From: Micromonospora chersina
GTDB taxonomy: Bacteria > Actinomycetota > Actinomycetes > Mycobacteriales > Micromonosporaceae
DNA length: 64,000 nt
NCBI RefSeq assembly: GCF_900091475.1
Contig: NZ_FMIB01000002.1
Coordinates: 2,976,001-3,040,000 of the forward strand
Direction of reading: 5' to 3'
Shown: positions 20,088 through 27,800 of the stretch, piece after piece
How the letters are laid out: each line of letters begins with the position of its first letter
Numbering within the stretch: the stretch's first letter is position 1
The notes under the pieces: generated by a model
Seen by the model: the letters and a program-made list of their open reading frames with translations, nothing else
What the model was told of the DNA's origin: nothing
Database searches by the model: none
Program-made: the position numbers and the translations under genes

Positions 20088-20753
20088 TCAGGTGGGAACC
20101 GCGGTGACGACGATGTTGTCCCGGTAGTGCCGGGTCTTCGCGTCGAACGGGCCGCCGCAGGTGATCAGGGTGAGCCGGGGGCTGCCGTCCCGGGCGAAGT
20201 ACCGGTCGAGCGGGATACGCGTCTTCGCGTACTCCTCCCGGGCCACCACCCGGTAGGGGCGCTCCCGGCCGTCGGCGCCGGTCACGGTGAGGGTGTCCCC
20301 CCGGTCCAGCTCGCGCAGCCGGAAGAACGCCCCCCGGCCCTGGTCGGCGCTGTCGACGTGGCCGGCGATCACCACCGAGCCGGTCCCGGCCTCCAGGCCG
20401 GGCCCGTAGCGGTACCAGCCGACCCGGTCGACGCTGGGCGGCACCTCGAACTCGTCGGTGCGCCGGTTGATGCCGACCGGGTCGACCGTGGCGGTGACCC
20501 CGATGGGCGGGATGCGCAGCCCCACCGGCGGGACGGTCGTCCCGGCCGCCGGCAGGGTGCCCGCGTTCACCGGCACCGACGGGTCACCCGTCGCCGTTGG
20601 CGTGGCGGCGGGGGTGGCGCTGGCCAGGGCCGCCGCCTCCTCGGCGCCGACGTCCTCGGCGGGCCGTGACCCGCAGGCCACCACGGCCGCGACGGTGAGC
20701 GCGGCGACGCCGGCGGCCATCGCCGCCAGCGCCCCGCGGTGTCGCACCGTCAC
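20088..20753 (-). CDS. Class F sortase
   Basis: A 221-residue membrane-anchored transpeptidase. An N-terminal helix (about residues 8-27, ending in ACG, possibly a lipobox) and a Thr/Pro-rich linker precede the sortase barrel. Catalytic residues are H132 (VVIAGHVDS), C199 (LTLITCGGP) and R211 (HYRDN). The IPPIGVTATVDPVGIN entry and the HVDS and TCGG motifs fit class F. The start GTG at 20753 overlaps the stop of the DUF4397 gene as GTGA, so the two are translationally coupled and this sortase probably acts with that protein. Confidence 0.92.
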   Translation of the reverse strand: MTVRHRGALAAMAAGVAALTVAAVVACGSRPAEDVGAEEAAALASATPAATPTATGDPSVPVNAGTLPAAGTTVPPVGLRIPPIGVTATVDPVGINRRTDEFEVPPSVDRVGWYRYGPGLEAGTGSVVIAGHVDSADQGRGAFFRLRELDRGDTLTVTGADGRERPYRVVAREEYAKTRIPLDRYFARDGSPRLTLITCGGPFDAKTRHYRDNIVVTAVPT

Positions 20754-21580
20754 CGGCGACCGGTCCGGGCGGTGGCCACCCGGGCGCCGCCGCTGACGAG
20801 GAGCAGCACGCCGGCGCCGGCCAGCACGTACCACCAGGCGTCCACGCCGGTGCCGGCCTGACCACCGGTGCCGCTGGGCACGCCGCCGGGGGCCGAGTGC
20901 AGCCCGCTGATCGTCTGGGCGACCACCGTCAGGTTCTTGGCCTCCGCGGAGCCGATCGCGTAGACGATCGTGGCGGTGCCCTCCTTGAGGTTCAGGTCGG
21001 CCGGGCCGATGGCGACCGTGTCGGTGCCGGCGAGCACCACGTCGGCCTTCACGGTGCCGGCGGCCACGTCGGCCTTGGCCTCCTTCGGGTTGGTCAGGTT
21101 CTCGAAGACCGGCTTGCCACCGGCGCGCACGTCGACGGCCGGGGCGGCGGCGGTGTGCCGGACGATCAGGCGGGCCTTGCCGGCGTCCACCTTGGACACG
21201 TCGTTGACGAACGGGGTGATCCGCGGCTTGCCGTCGGCGCTCAGGTGGGCGGCGAGGCTGATGTTCGCGCCGCCCGGCACCGCGGCGTCGTCGACCGTGA
21301 GGATCGCCTTGTCGATGGCCTCGCCGGGCTTGGTGAGGGCGATGTCGTACTCCCCCTGGGGCAGGGTGAGCGGGCCGGCCACGTCGCCGGGCTTGAAGTT
21401 GTCCAGCGTCTTCCTGCCGTTGACGTACACGTCGACCGGGGTGTCCGGGATGCCGTGGACCACGGAGACCTTGGACGAGGCGGCGTAGGCCGGGCTCGAG
21501 GTGGCTGCGCCGACGCCGGCGAACGTCAGGGCGGACACCGCGCCGATGGCGGCGGCCCGACGGAACATGGCGAACTGCAT
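20750..21580 (-). CDS. Secreted DUF4397 protein with C-terminal membrane helix
   Basis: A 276-residue surface protein. A signal peptide spans residues 1-33 (cleavage near AYA-AS). DUF4397 beta-sandwich repeats follow, with VSVVHGIPDTPVDVYVNGR near 36 and LIVRHTAAAPAVDVRAGGKPVF near 137. After a Gly/Ser-rich stretch there is one membrane helix (248-266) and a basic tail ATARTGRR. That layout resembles a cell-wall sorting signal, but no LPXTG is present; the segment before the helix is VPSGTGGQAGTG. Coupled to the class F sortase. A purine-rich AGGAGG ribosome site precedes the ATG. Confidence 0.9.
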   Translation of the reverse strand: MQFAMFRRAAAIGAVSALTFAGVGAATSSPAYAASSKVSVVHGIPDTPVDVYVNGRKTLDNFKPGDVAGPLTLPQGEYDIALTKPGEAIDKAILTVDDAAVPGGANISLAAHLSADGKPRITPFVNDVSKVDAGKARLIVRHTAAAPAVDVRAGGKPVFENLTNPKEAKADVAAGTVKADVVLAGTDTVAIGPADLNLKEGTATIVYAIGSAEAKNLTVVAQTISGLHSAPGGVPSGTGGQAGTGVDAWWYVLAGAGVLLLVSGGARVATARTGRR

Positions 21581-21654
21581 TGTCTGCCTCCTGGTGGTTG
21601 GTGCTGATTCGTCAGGACTGGCGTGCAGAACGAGTTACGCCGGCTCCGTCAGCC

Positions 21655-21704
21655 CCGGATGCGCCCGGGATCCGATTTCTTTTTCCGGCCCGCGGCGCAT
21701 CCGG
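21655..21704. promoter_or_regulatory. Inverted repeat in the divergent sigma factor / DUF4397 intergenic region
   Basis: CCGGATGCGCC (21655-21665) and its exact complement GGCGCATCCGG (21694-21704) flank a 28-bp spacer with the window's unusual T-rich run ATTTCTTTTTCC. It lies between the two divergent operons. A regulator-binding site or a shared promoter region is plausible; no sigma-type -35/-10 was identified with confidence. Confidence 0.5.
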
Positions 21705-21821
21705 ACCGGCCCCCGCCGACGAATGGGAGGTGACGGGGGAACCCGACCGACACACCGGGAGAGTGGGGCGACGGCTGTGGGAGTTACAGTTCGGCATGCC
21801 CCAGGGAAGGCGAGCCGCCCC

Positions 21822-22427
21822 GTGACGGTGCCATCGCAGGGACCGGAGCCGCCGGGCGAGGACGACCTCGCGACGCGGTTCCGTGACGGCGACGAGGCCG
21901 CTCTGCGCGAGGCGTACGACAGGTACGGCCGAGCGGTGCTGCACCTGGCCACCACGACGCTCGCCAACCGGAGCGACGCCGAGGACGTGACCCAGGCGAC
22001 ATTCGTGGCCGCCTGGCTCGGCCGGGAGACGTTCGACCCGGCGAAGGGTTCGCTGATCGGCTGGCTGCTCGGCATCGGGCGGCGCAAGGTGGTCGACCGG
22101 ATCCGGGTCGCGACCCGGGAGACCCGGGTGGTCGAGACGGTGAAGCAGTTGCCCGAGCCGGTCTCCACCGGTCCCGACCCCGACACCGTGGTCGACCGGC
22201 TGGTGGTCGCCGACGAGCTGGCCCGCCTCCCCGACGAGCAGCGCCGGATGCTGGAGCTGGCGTTCTACGACGACCTGACCCACCAGCAGATCGCGACCGT
22301 GACCGGAGTGCCGCTCGGCACGGTCAAGAGCCATATCCGGCGCGGCATGCAGAGCCTGAAACGCAGATGGGAGGTGGACGGTGCAGCACCTGGACCACGA
22401 CCGGCTGGTCTTTCTGGCGCTCGGTGA
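21822..22427 (+). CDS. ECF (group 4) RNA polymerase sigma factor
   Basis: A 201-residue sigma-70 family protein. Region 2 is DEAALREAYDRYGRAVLHLATTTLANRSDAEDVTQATFVAAW (about residues 25-65), and region 4 is LARLPDEQRRMLELAFYDDLTHQQIATVTGVPLGTVKSHIRRGMQSLKRR (about 135-185). No region 3 is present. I choose the GTG at 21822; another in-frame GTG lies at 21777. The end overlaps the anti-sigma gene by 47 bases, the usual arrangement for a sigma/anti-sigma pair. Confidence 0.92.
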   Translation: MTVPSQGPEPPGEDDLATRFRDGDEAALREAYDRYGRAVLHLATTTLANRSDAEDVTQATFVAAWLGRETFDPAKGSLIGWLLGIGRRKVVDRIRVATRETRVVETVKQLPEPVSTGPDPDTVVDRLVVADELARLPDEQRRMLELAFYDDLTHQQIATVTGVPLGTVKSHIRRGMQSLKRRWEVDGAAPGPRPAGLSGAR

Positions 22428-23136
22428 GAGCGAGGCGGCGGACCGTGAGGCCACCCATCTCGACACCTGCGAGCACTGCCGCGGCGAGCTGGAGACGCTC
22501 CAGCACGTCGCCGGGCTGGGCGCCGGCACGCAGGGCCTGACCGACCTGCCCGACCCGCCGGAGCACGTCTGGCAGGGCATCGTCGCCGAGGTCCGGGCCG
22601 CCGAGGCGCTGCCCACGCTGACCGACCGACGCCCGCCGCGCGCCGGTGAGCCGGCCGCACCGGCGGCCGCGCCGCGCCCTCGCCGCGGCCGCCGGTGGCC
22701 CCGCTGGGCCACCACGGCGGTCACCGCCGCGGCCGCCGCTCTGATCGGCGTGGTGGGCACCGCCGCGGTGCTGGGCGGGGGCGACGAGCCGGCCCCGCGG
22801 CCCACGGTGCTGGCCAGCGCGCCGCTGGCCGCTTTCGGGTCGACGCCGAAGGACGCCTCGGGTGACGCCCGGGTGCTCGGCGACAACCAGTTGCACCTGC
22901 ACGTGGCGAATCTCCCGAGCGTTCCCGGGTACTACGAGGTCTGGCTCATCGATCCCAAGACGATGGAGATGTTCTCCTTGGGTACGCTGAGCAAGGCGTC
23001 GGGAGACGAGTTGCTGCCGATGCCTCCGAACGTGGACCTCCGGACCTACTCGGTGGTCGACGTCTCCGCCGAACAGTTCGACAACAAGCCCGCCCACTCC
23101 GGCGACAGCCTGCTGAGGGGCACCCTGACGGGCTGA
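22381..23136 (+). CDS. Zinc-binding anti-sigma factor with RskA-like C-terminal domain
   Basis: A 251-residue membrane protein. The cytoplasmic N-terminus has the ZAS motif H-x3-C-x2-C (H26, C30, C33 in HLDTCEHC), which binds the sigma factor. A Pro/Arg-rich linker leads to one membrane helix (111-133). The outer domain (145-250: AFGSTPKDASGDARVLGD, YYEVWLIDPKTMEMFSLG) matches the RskA anti-sigma-K family. In RskA, regulated proteolysis releases the sigma factor. GTG start after GGGAGGTGG inside the sigma gene. Confidence 0.92.
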   Translation: MQHLDHDRLVFLALGESEAADREATHLDTCEHCRGELETLQHVAGLGAGTQGLTDLPDPPEHVWQGIVAEVRAAEALPTLTDRRPPRAGEPAAPAAAPRPRRGRRWPRWATTAVTAAAAALIGVVGTAAVLGGGDEPAPRPTVLASAPLAAFGSTPKDASGDARVLGDNQLHLHVANLPSVPGYYEVWLIDPKTMEMFSLGTLSKASGDELLPMPPNVDLRTYSVVDVSAEQFDNKPAHSGDSLLRGTLTG

Positions 23137-23172
23137 TCGGCGGGCCGGCTCAGCTCCCCGGCCCGCCGATCA
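23134..23172 (+). terminator. Strong hairpin at the end of the anti-sigma gene
   Basis: TGATCGGCGGGCCGG (23134-23148) pairs perfectly with CCGGCCCGCCGATCA (23158-23172) over 15 bp with a 9-base loop. The left arm begins with the stop codon itself. No T-run follows. Confidence 0.75.
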
Positions 23173-23209
23173 GCTCCCTTCCACCGCACGGAAGGGCCCG
23201 CGACACACG

Positions 23210-23243
23210 CGAGCCGCCGCCCGGATCACCGGACGGCGGCTCG
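23210..23243 (-). terminator. Hairpin downstream of etfA
   Basis: CGAGCCGCCG (23210-23219) pairs with CGGCGGCTCG (23234-23243), flanked by further ACAC/GTGT pairing. It lies 14 bases past the etfA stop and may work in both directions with the neighbouring hairpin at the convergent end. Confidence 0.7.
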
Positions 23244-23256
23244 TGTCGTGACGGGG

Positions 23257-24216
23257 TCACTTGCGCTTGCGGATCTCCTCGGCGGCCTGCGGGACGACCT
23301 TGAACAGGTCGCCGACCACGCCGAAGTCGGCCAGCTCGAAGATCGGCGCCTCGCCGTCCTTGTTCACGGCGACGATGGTCTTCGAGGTCTGCATGCCGGC
23401 CCGGTGCTGGATCGCGCCGGAGATGCCCAGCGCGACGTAGAGCTGCGGGGAGACGGTCTTGCCGGTCTGGCCCACCTGGAACTGGTGCGGGTAGAAGCCG
23501 GAGTCGACCGCCGCGCGGGACGCGCCGACCGCGCCGCCGAGCAGGTCGGCCAGCTCCTCGACCAGCTTGAAGTTGTCGGCGTTGCCGACGCCGCGACCGC
23601 CGGAGACGACGACCGACGCCTCGGTGAGCTCGGGGCGGGAGCCCTTCTGCTCGGCGACCCGCTCGACGACCTTGGCCAGCTTGTCCGCGTCGGAGACCGA
23701 CACGGTGAGCTGCTCGACGGCCGGGGTGGCCGCGGCCGGGGTCGGGTTGAGCGAGTTGGGCCGGACGGTGACCAGCGGCAGGCCCTTGGTGACCTTGGAC
23801 TTGACGATGGTGGAGCCGGCGAAGGCGACCTGGGTGGCGGTGCCGTCGGCGGCCAGGGCCACCACGTCGGTCAGGATGCCGTTGTCCAGCTTGACGGCCA
23901 GGCGGGCGGCGATCTCCTTGCCCTCCTGGGAGGAGGCGAGCAGCACGGCGGCCGGCTGCACCCGCCGGACCAGCTCGGCCAGCACGGTGGCCTTCGGGGC
24001 CACCAGGTAGCCGTCGATCTCCTCGCCCTCGGCGGCGTAGATCTTCTCCGCGCCGTACTCGCCCAGCTTGGCGCTCAGCGCCTCGGCGGCGCCGGCGCCA
24101 CCGAGCACGACCGCGCTCGGGGTGCCCAGCTCGCGGGCGAGGGTGAGCATCTCCAGGGTGACCTTCTTGACGCCGAATTCCTTGGTGGCTTCGACGACGA
24201 CGAGAACCTCAGACAT
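23257..24216 (-). CDS. etfA: Electron transfer flavoprotein, alpha subunit
   Basis: A 319-residue EtfA, which carries the FAD that passes electrons from acyl-CoA dehydrogenases to the membrane quinone pool. The start [18 protein letters not shown] and the FAD-binding tail are clear: [74 protein letters not shown] start at 24216 with GAGAGGTC upstream, not five codons earlier. It follows etfB by 11 bp. Confidence 0.96.
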   Translation of the reverse strand: MSEVLVVVEATKEFGVKKVTLEMLTLARELGTPSAVVLGGAGAAEALSAKLGEYGAEKIYAAEGEEIDGYLVAPKATVLAELVRRVQPAAVLLASSQEGKEIAARLAVKLDNGILTDVVALAADGTATQVAFAGSTIVKSKVTKGLPLVTVRPNSLNPTPAAATPAVEQLTVSVSDADKLAKVVERVAEQKGSRPELTEASVVVSGGRGVGNADNFKLVEELADLLGGAVGASRAAVDSGFYPHQFQVGQTGKTVSPQLYVALGISGAIQHRAGMQTSKTIVAVNKDGEAPIFELADFGVVGDLFKVVPQAAEEIRKRK

Positions 24217-24227
24217 GTCCAGACCTC

Positions 24228-25007
24228 TCACACGAACTTCTCGGTGGCGAGGAACTCGACCAGCTTCACGCCGCCCTCGCCCTCGTCGGTGATCTTCTCG
24301 CCGCCGGAGCGCGGCGGGCGCTTGGAGTGCTCGAGCACGGCGCTGGTGGCGCCGTCGAAGCCCACCTCGGCGGCGGCGACGCCGAGGTCACCGAGGGAGA
24401 GCGTCTGCACCGGCTTCTTCTTCGCGGCCATGATGCCCTTGAAGGACGGGTAGCGCGGCTCGTTGATGGTGTCCCAGACGGAGACGACGGCCGGGGTCGA
24501 GGCGGTGACCACCTCGTAGCCCTCCTCGGTCTGCCGCTCGACGGTCAGGGTGGCGCCGTCGACGGTGAGCTTGCGCGCGCCGGTCAGGGCGGCCACGCCC
24601 AGCCGCTCGGCGATCATGTGCGGCATGACCTGGACCCGGCCGTCGGTCGACTCCGCGCCGCAGATGACCAGGTCGGCGTTGAGCTGACCGAGGGCGGCGG
24701 CGAGCACCTTCGAGGTGGCCACGGCACAGGACCCGTGCAGCGCGTCGTCCACCACGTGCACGGCCTTGTCCGGCCCCATGGAGAGCGCCTTGCGGATCGA
24801 CTCGGTCGCCCGGTCCGGACCCATGGTCAGGACGGTGACCTCGCCGCCGTGCGCCTCCTTGATCTTCAGCGCCTCCTCGATGGCGTACTCGTCCATCTCG
24901 TTGATGACGTTGTTCGCCGAACCGCGGTCGACGGTGTTGTCGTCAGGACGCAGGTTGCGGTCCGCGCCCGAATCGGGCACCTGCTTGACGAGTACGACGA
25001 TGTTCAT
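24228..25007 (-). CDS. etfB: Electron transfer flavoprotein, beta subunit
   Basis: A 259-residue EtfB, partner of EtfA. It opens with MNIVVLVKQVPDSGADRNL and has NEMDEYAIEEALKIKEA, TMGPDRATESIRKALSMG, and the adenosine-phosphate region LVICGAESTDGRVQVMPHMIAERLG. The ATG at 25007 is preceded by AGGAGGG about 13 bases upstream; a longer open frame to 25139 lacks EtfB similarity. Its promoter should lie in 25008-25228, which also holds a GTGA-N6-TCAC site. Confidence 0.96.
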   Translation of the reverse strand: MNIVVLVKQVPDSGADRNLRPDDNTVDRGSANNVINEMDEYAIEEALKIKEAHGGEVTVLTMGPDRATESIRKALSMGPDKAVHVVDDALHGSCAVATSKVLAAALGQLNADLVICGAESTDGRVQVMPHMIAERLGVAALTGARKLTVDGATLTVERQTEEGYEVVTASTPAVVSVWDTINEPRYPSFKGIMAAKKKPVQTLSLGDLGVAAAEVGFDGATSAVLEHSKRPPRSGGEKITDEGEGGVKLVEFLATEKFV

Positions 25008-25166
25008 CGCGCTTCGACGACCCTCCTGTTTGGTGTAGCGATCACTCGCCCGGTCACGGGCGCAGCCTCGCGCGTGACTTAACGTTCGGTCAACCGCGCG
25101 GGGCTGTGCAGTTGCCCACGACGGCAATGTTACCCGCAAGTAGCATCCGCTCCCCGGAGCCTCAGA

Positions 25167-25180
25167 GTGACACAGCTCAC
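25167..25180. promoter_or_regulatory. Possible CRP-like site GTGA-N6-TCAC
   Basis: GTGACACAGCTCAC has the dyad GTGA-N6-TCAC seen in CRP/GlxR-family operators of actinobacteria. It lies 49 bp upstream of the small 25229 gene and 160 bp upstream of etfB. One short dyad can occur by chance and no CRP gene is in this window. Confidence 0.35.
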
Positions 25181-25228
25181 CGGAGACCGTCGCGCCGGGT
25201 AAGCTCCCGAAACAGGGAGGTGACGGAT

Positions 25229-25426
25229 ATGTCGAAAAAGCGCGTTTCGACGGAGGCGCGGGAGGCGGCGAGCGGCTCGCGTACCGCCTCCCGGGCCTGC
25301 CGCCGGATGCTCGCCGACACTTACCGGTGCGCCTGCGGCCGGGTCCGTGACCGCTGCGTCCGCGCCAGCGTGCGGGCGCTCTGGTCGGCCGAGCCGGTCA
25401 GGCGGGCTCGGCCAGCGCCTGCCTGA
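25229..25426 (+). CDS. Small basic cysteine-containing protein, unknown
   Basis: A 65-residue protein divergent from etfB. Its support is an excellent ribosome site (GGGAGGTG six to seven bases before ATG) and high-GC codon use. The product MSKKRVSTEAREAASGSRTA... is rich in Arg and Ala and has four cysteines, three of them in YRCACGRVRDRC, which could bind metal. Its last 29 bases overlap the end of the convergent gene. I recognise no family. Confidence 0.6.
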   Translation: MSKKRVSTEAREAASGSRTASRACRRMLADTYRCACGRVRDRCVRASVRALWSAEPVRRARPAPA

Positions 25427-25802
25427 TCTTGTCGATCACCGCCGCCTCGGCGGGCGCGATCCCCCGGTGGGCCTGCGCCACCCGGTCGGCCGCGGCCAGC
25501 ACCACCGACCGGTACGCCTGGACGTCCCCCGGCGACTTGGCCCGCAGGATCTCCACCGCCCGGCCCAGCGCCGGCAGCACGATCGCCTCGATCTCCAGCG
25601 CCGAGTCCCGCGGCAGCTGCGGCAGCGGACCGGTGGTGAGCGCTTCCTTCACCACCCCGCTGGCGTCGCCCAGCGCCCCGGACGCGGCGATGCTCTCCCG
25701 CACCATGGCCAGCATCCCGGGCACGGCGTTGGAGACCAGGAACACGGCTCCGAAGGCGCCGGTCTTGAGGGTGAGCTGCTCGTCCGCCGTCAACCGCTCC
25801 AT
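25398..25802 (-). CDS. Hypothetical helical protein
   Basis: A 134-residue protein starting at ATG 25802; a GTG at 25808 would overlap the upstream stop codon as GTGA. It is predicted to be almost all helix (LTADEQLTLKTGAFGAVFLVSNAVPGMLAMVRESI, then ALEIEAIVLPALGRAVEILRAK and VLAAADRVAQAHRGI). There is no signal peptide or metal motif. It probably forms an operon with the upstream acetyltransferase gene (2 bp gap). Family not recognised. Confidence 0.7.
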   Translation of the reverse strand: MERLTADEQLTLKTGAFGAVFLVSNAVPGMLAMVRESIAASGALGDASGVVKEALTTGPLPQLPRDSALEIEAIVLPALGRAVEILRAKSPGDVQAYRSVVLAAADRVAQAHRGIAPAEAAVIDKIRQALAEPA

Positions 25803-25804
25803 GA

Positions 25805-26602
25805 TCACGGAGTGTAGACGTACGGGGTGGTCGTGGTGACCGCAACGAGCCCGAGCCGCTCCAGGATCGGCCGGCTGTCCGGCGAGCAGTCCACCTGCAC
25901 CAGCGTCTTGCCGCGCTGCTCGGCCAGCCGCGCCCGGTACGCCACCAGCGCCCGGTAGACGCCCTTGCGCCGCCACTCCGGCAGGGTCGAGCCGCCCCAC
26001 AGCGTGGCGAACCCGGTGTTGGGCAGGTAGCGCACCCAACCGGCGCTGACCACGGTGTCGCCCGCCTCGGCCACCACGATCGTGATCGACTGCGGGTCGG
26101 CCTCGATCTCCTTGGCCAGCCCGGTCACCAGGTGGCTCCGGTCCTCGTTCCAGACCGCCTCCTCCATGGCGGCGATCCGTTCCAGGTCCTCCCGGCTGGT
26201 GACCTCGCGCAGGCGTACCCCCTCGGGCAGCACCGGGACGGCGGCGGCCAGGGCCGCGACCGGGCCGACCACGACGGTCTCCAGGTCCTCCGGCACGAAG
26301 CCGGCGGCGCGCAGCCGGTCACCCAGGTCGGCCGGCTCGTCGTGCCCGTTGAGCTTCCACTCGACCCCCTCGCCCCGGGCGCGGAAGAACTCGACCTGCC
26401 GGGCGATCAGGGCGTCCAGGTCGGCGCCGGCCAGCCCGTCCAGCGTCCGGTACGTGATGAAGCCGCGGTGGTCCAGGCCGAGGATCCGGACCAGCGGGCC
26501 GTCCCGGTCGACGGTCACCCCGGCCGGCAGCGGGTCCGGGATCTCCGGGCGGATCTGGGTGTCGTAGGCGTCGCGCAGGCTCCGCGCGTCAAGATCGGTC
26601 AT
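25805..26602 (-). CDS. GNAT family N-acetyltransferase
   Basis: A 265-residue protein. The C-terminal half (about 120-265) is a GNAT domain: ITIVVAEAGDTVVSAGWVRYLP, the acetyl-CoA loop LPEWRRKGVYRALVAYRARLAEQRG, and the final strand LVQVDCSPDSRPILERLGLVAV. The N-terminal half (RPEIPDPLPAGVTVDRDGPLVRILG) is typical of a two-part actinobacterial family of unknown substrate. It is transcribed away from the DUF202 gene, 41 bp apart. Confidence 0.85.
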   Translation of the reverse strand: MTDLDARSLRDAYDTQIRPEIPDPLPAGVTVDRDGPLVRILGLDHRGFITYRTLDGLAGADLDALIARQVEFFRARGEGVEWKLNGHDEPADLGDRLRAAGFVPEDLETVVVGPVAALAAAVPVLPEGVRLREVTSREDLERIAAMEEAVWNEDRSHLVTGLAKEIEADPQSITIVVAEAGDTVVSAGWVRYLPNTGFATLWGGSTLPEWRRKGVYRALVAYRARLAEQRGKTLVQVDCSPDSRPILERLGLVAVTTTTPYVYTP

Positions 26603-26643
26603 CCCTTCAGGCTAGGCACCGGGCAAAGCGGATAATCGGCGAC

Positions 26644-27030
26644 GTGTGGGAGACGATCAGGCGGTGGTTCGACCCGCGCGAGCTGCGGTCGGTCGGCAGC
26701 ACCCCGGACTACCGCTTCTCGCTGGCCAACGAGCGGACCTTCCTGGCCTGGCTGCGCACCGGGCTGGCGCTGGTCGCCGGCGGGCTGGCCGCCGCGCAGT
26801 TCCTGCCCCCGCTCCCCGTCGCCCACCTGCGCGAGGCGATCGCCGTCGCGTTGCTGCTGCTCGGCGCGACGGTCGCGGTCCGGGCGGTGGACCACTGGGC
26901 CCGCACCGAGCGGGCCATCCGGCTGGGCGAGGAACTGCCCGCCTCCCGCTTCCCGGCCGTCCTGGCCCTGGTCGTGGCGCTGGGCGCGCTGCTGCTGGTG
27001 GTCGCCGTGCTGGCCCGGGGCCTCGGGTGA
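26644..27030 (+). CDS. DUF202 (YidH-like) membrane protein
   Basis: A 128-residue membrane protein with three hydrophobic segments (about 36-55, 64-80, 103-125). The DUF202 signature is SLANERTFLAWLRTGLALVAGGLAAAQ; the Arg in the N-ER-T-x-LAWLRT motif is nearly invariant. GTG start. The stop overlaps the next gene as GTGA, so the two DUF202 proteins are likely made together. Function unknown. Confidence 0.9.
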   Translation: MWETIRRWFDPRELRSVGSTPDYRFSLANERTFLAWLRTGLALVAGGLAAAQFLPPLPVAHLREAIAVALLLLGATVAVRAVDHWARTERAIRLGEELPASRFPAVLALVVALGALLLVVAVLARGLG

Positions 27031-27326
27031 GCCGGGATCCCGGGCTCCAACCGGAACGGACCCGGCTGGCCTGGCGGCGGACGCTGCTCGCGGTCACCGC
27101 GATCCTGGTGCTGGAGCTGCGGCTGGCGTTCACCGGCCGCGCGTTCGACGCGGTGCTGGCCGGGCTGGCGGTGGTCACCTGGCTGGGCGTCCTGGTTGTC
27201 GACTGGCGCCGGGCCACCGGCGCCGGGCCGCGGGGCGGGCAGCGCCTCTCGATCCCGCTGACCGCGCTGGCGGCGGCCGTGCTGGCGCTGCTCGGGGTCC
27301 TCCACGTGCTGCGCGGGCTGCGCTGA
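27027..27326 (+). CDS. Second, shorter DUF202 membrane protein
   Basis: A 99-residue protein with the motif DPGLQPERTRLAWRRTLLAV and three hydrophobic stretches (18-35, 42-59, 75-95). It is a diverged sister of the preceding gene and starts inside its stop codon (GTGA). Such DUF202 pairs are frequent in actinobacteria; the products may form a hetero-oligomer, which is inference. Confidence 0.87.
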   Translation: MSRDPGLQPERTRLAWRRTLLAVTAILVLELRLAFTGRAFDAVLAGLAVVTWLGVLVVDWRRATGAGPRGGQRLSIPLTALAAAVLALLGVLHVLRGLR

Positions 27327-27342
27327 CCGTCCCTCGTGGTCC

Positions 27343-27762
27343 ATGATGTCCGGCATGGTTCGCCTCTACGGGCTGCTCTTCCTGGCCCAGATCGTGCTCG
27401 CCGTCTGCGCGCTGATCAGCTGCCTCTCCGCCGAGGAGGGGGAGATCCGGGCGCTGCCCCGGATCGCCTGGGTGCTCATCATCCTGTTCTTCCCGCTGGT
27501 CGGCTCGATCGCCTGGTTCGTCGCCGGCCGTGAGGCGGGCGCCCGGCCGGCCCGTACCGCCTGGCCGATGGGGAACGGTTTCTCCGAGCAGCAGCGCCGG
27601 CGGCCGGTCGCGCCGGACGACGACCCCGAGTTCCTCTCCTCGCTCGCCGAGCGCTCCCGCAACGAGGACCAGGAGCGTCTCCGGCGCTGGGAGGACGACC
27701 TGCGCCGGCGCGAGGAGGAGCTGCGCCGCGGGCAGGACGACCGCGACCGGCCGGAGGTCTGA
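27343..27762 (+). CDS. PLDc_N-domain membrane protein with charged coiled-coil tail
   Basis: A 139-residue protein. Two membrane helices (about 8-28 and 40-62) carry the PLDc_N pattern: RIAWVLIILFFPLVGSIAWFVAGRE. The tail (95-139) is highly charged and likely coiled coil (NEDQERLRRWEDDLRRREEELRRGQ). PLDc_N is the membrane leader of cardiolipin synthases, but here the phospholipase domain is absent. The start may be the ATG at 27343 or 27355. It lies 16 bp after the DUF202 pair. Confidence 0.85.
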   Translation: MMSGMVRLYGLLFLAQIVLAVCALISCLSAEEGEIRALPRIAWVLIILFFPLVGSIAWFVAGREAGARPARTAWPMGNGFSEQQRRRPVAPDDDPEFLSSLAERSRNEDQERLRRWEDDLRRREEELRRGQDDRDRPEV

Positions 27763-27800
27763 GCACCGCCGGCGGGCGCCGGCCGGGCACAATCGACGCC

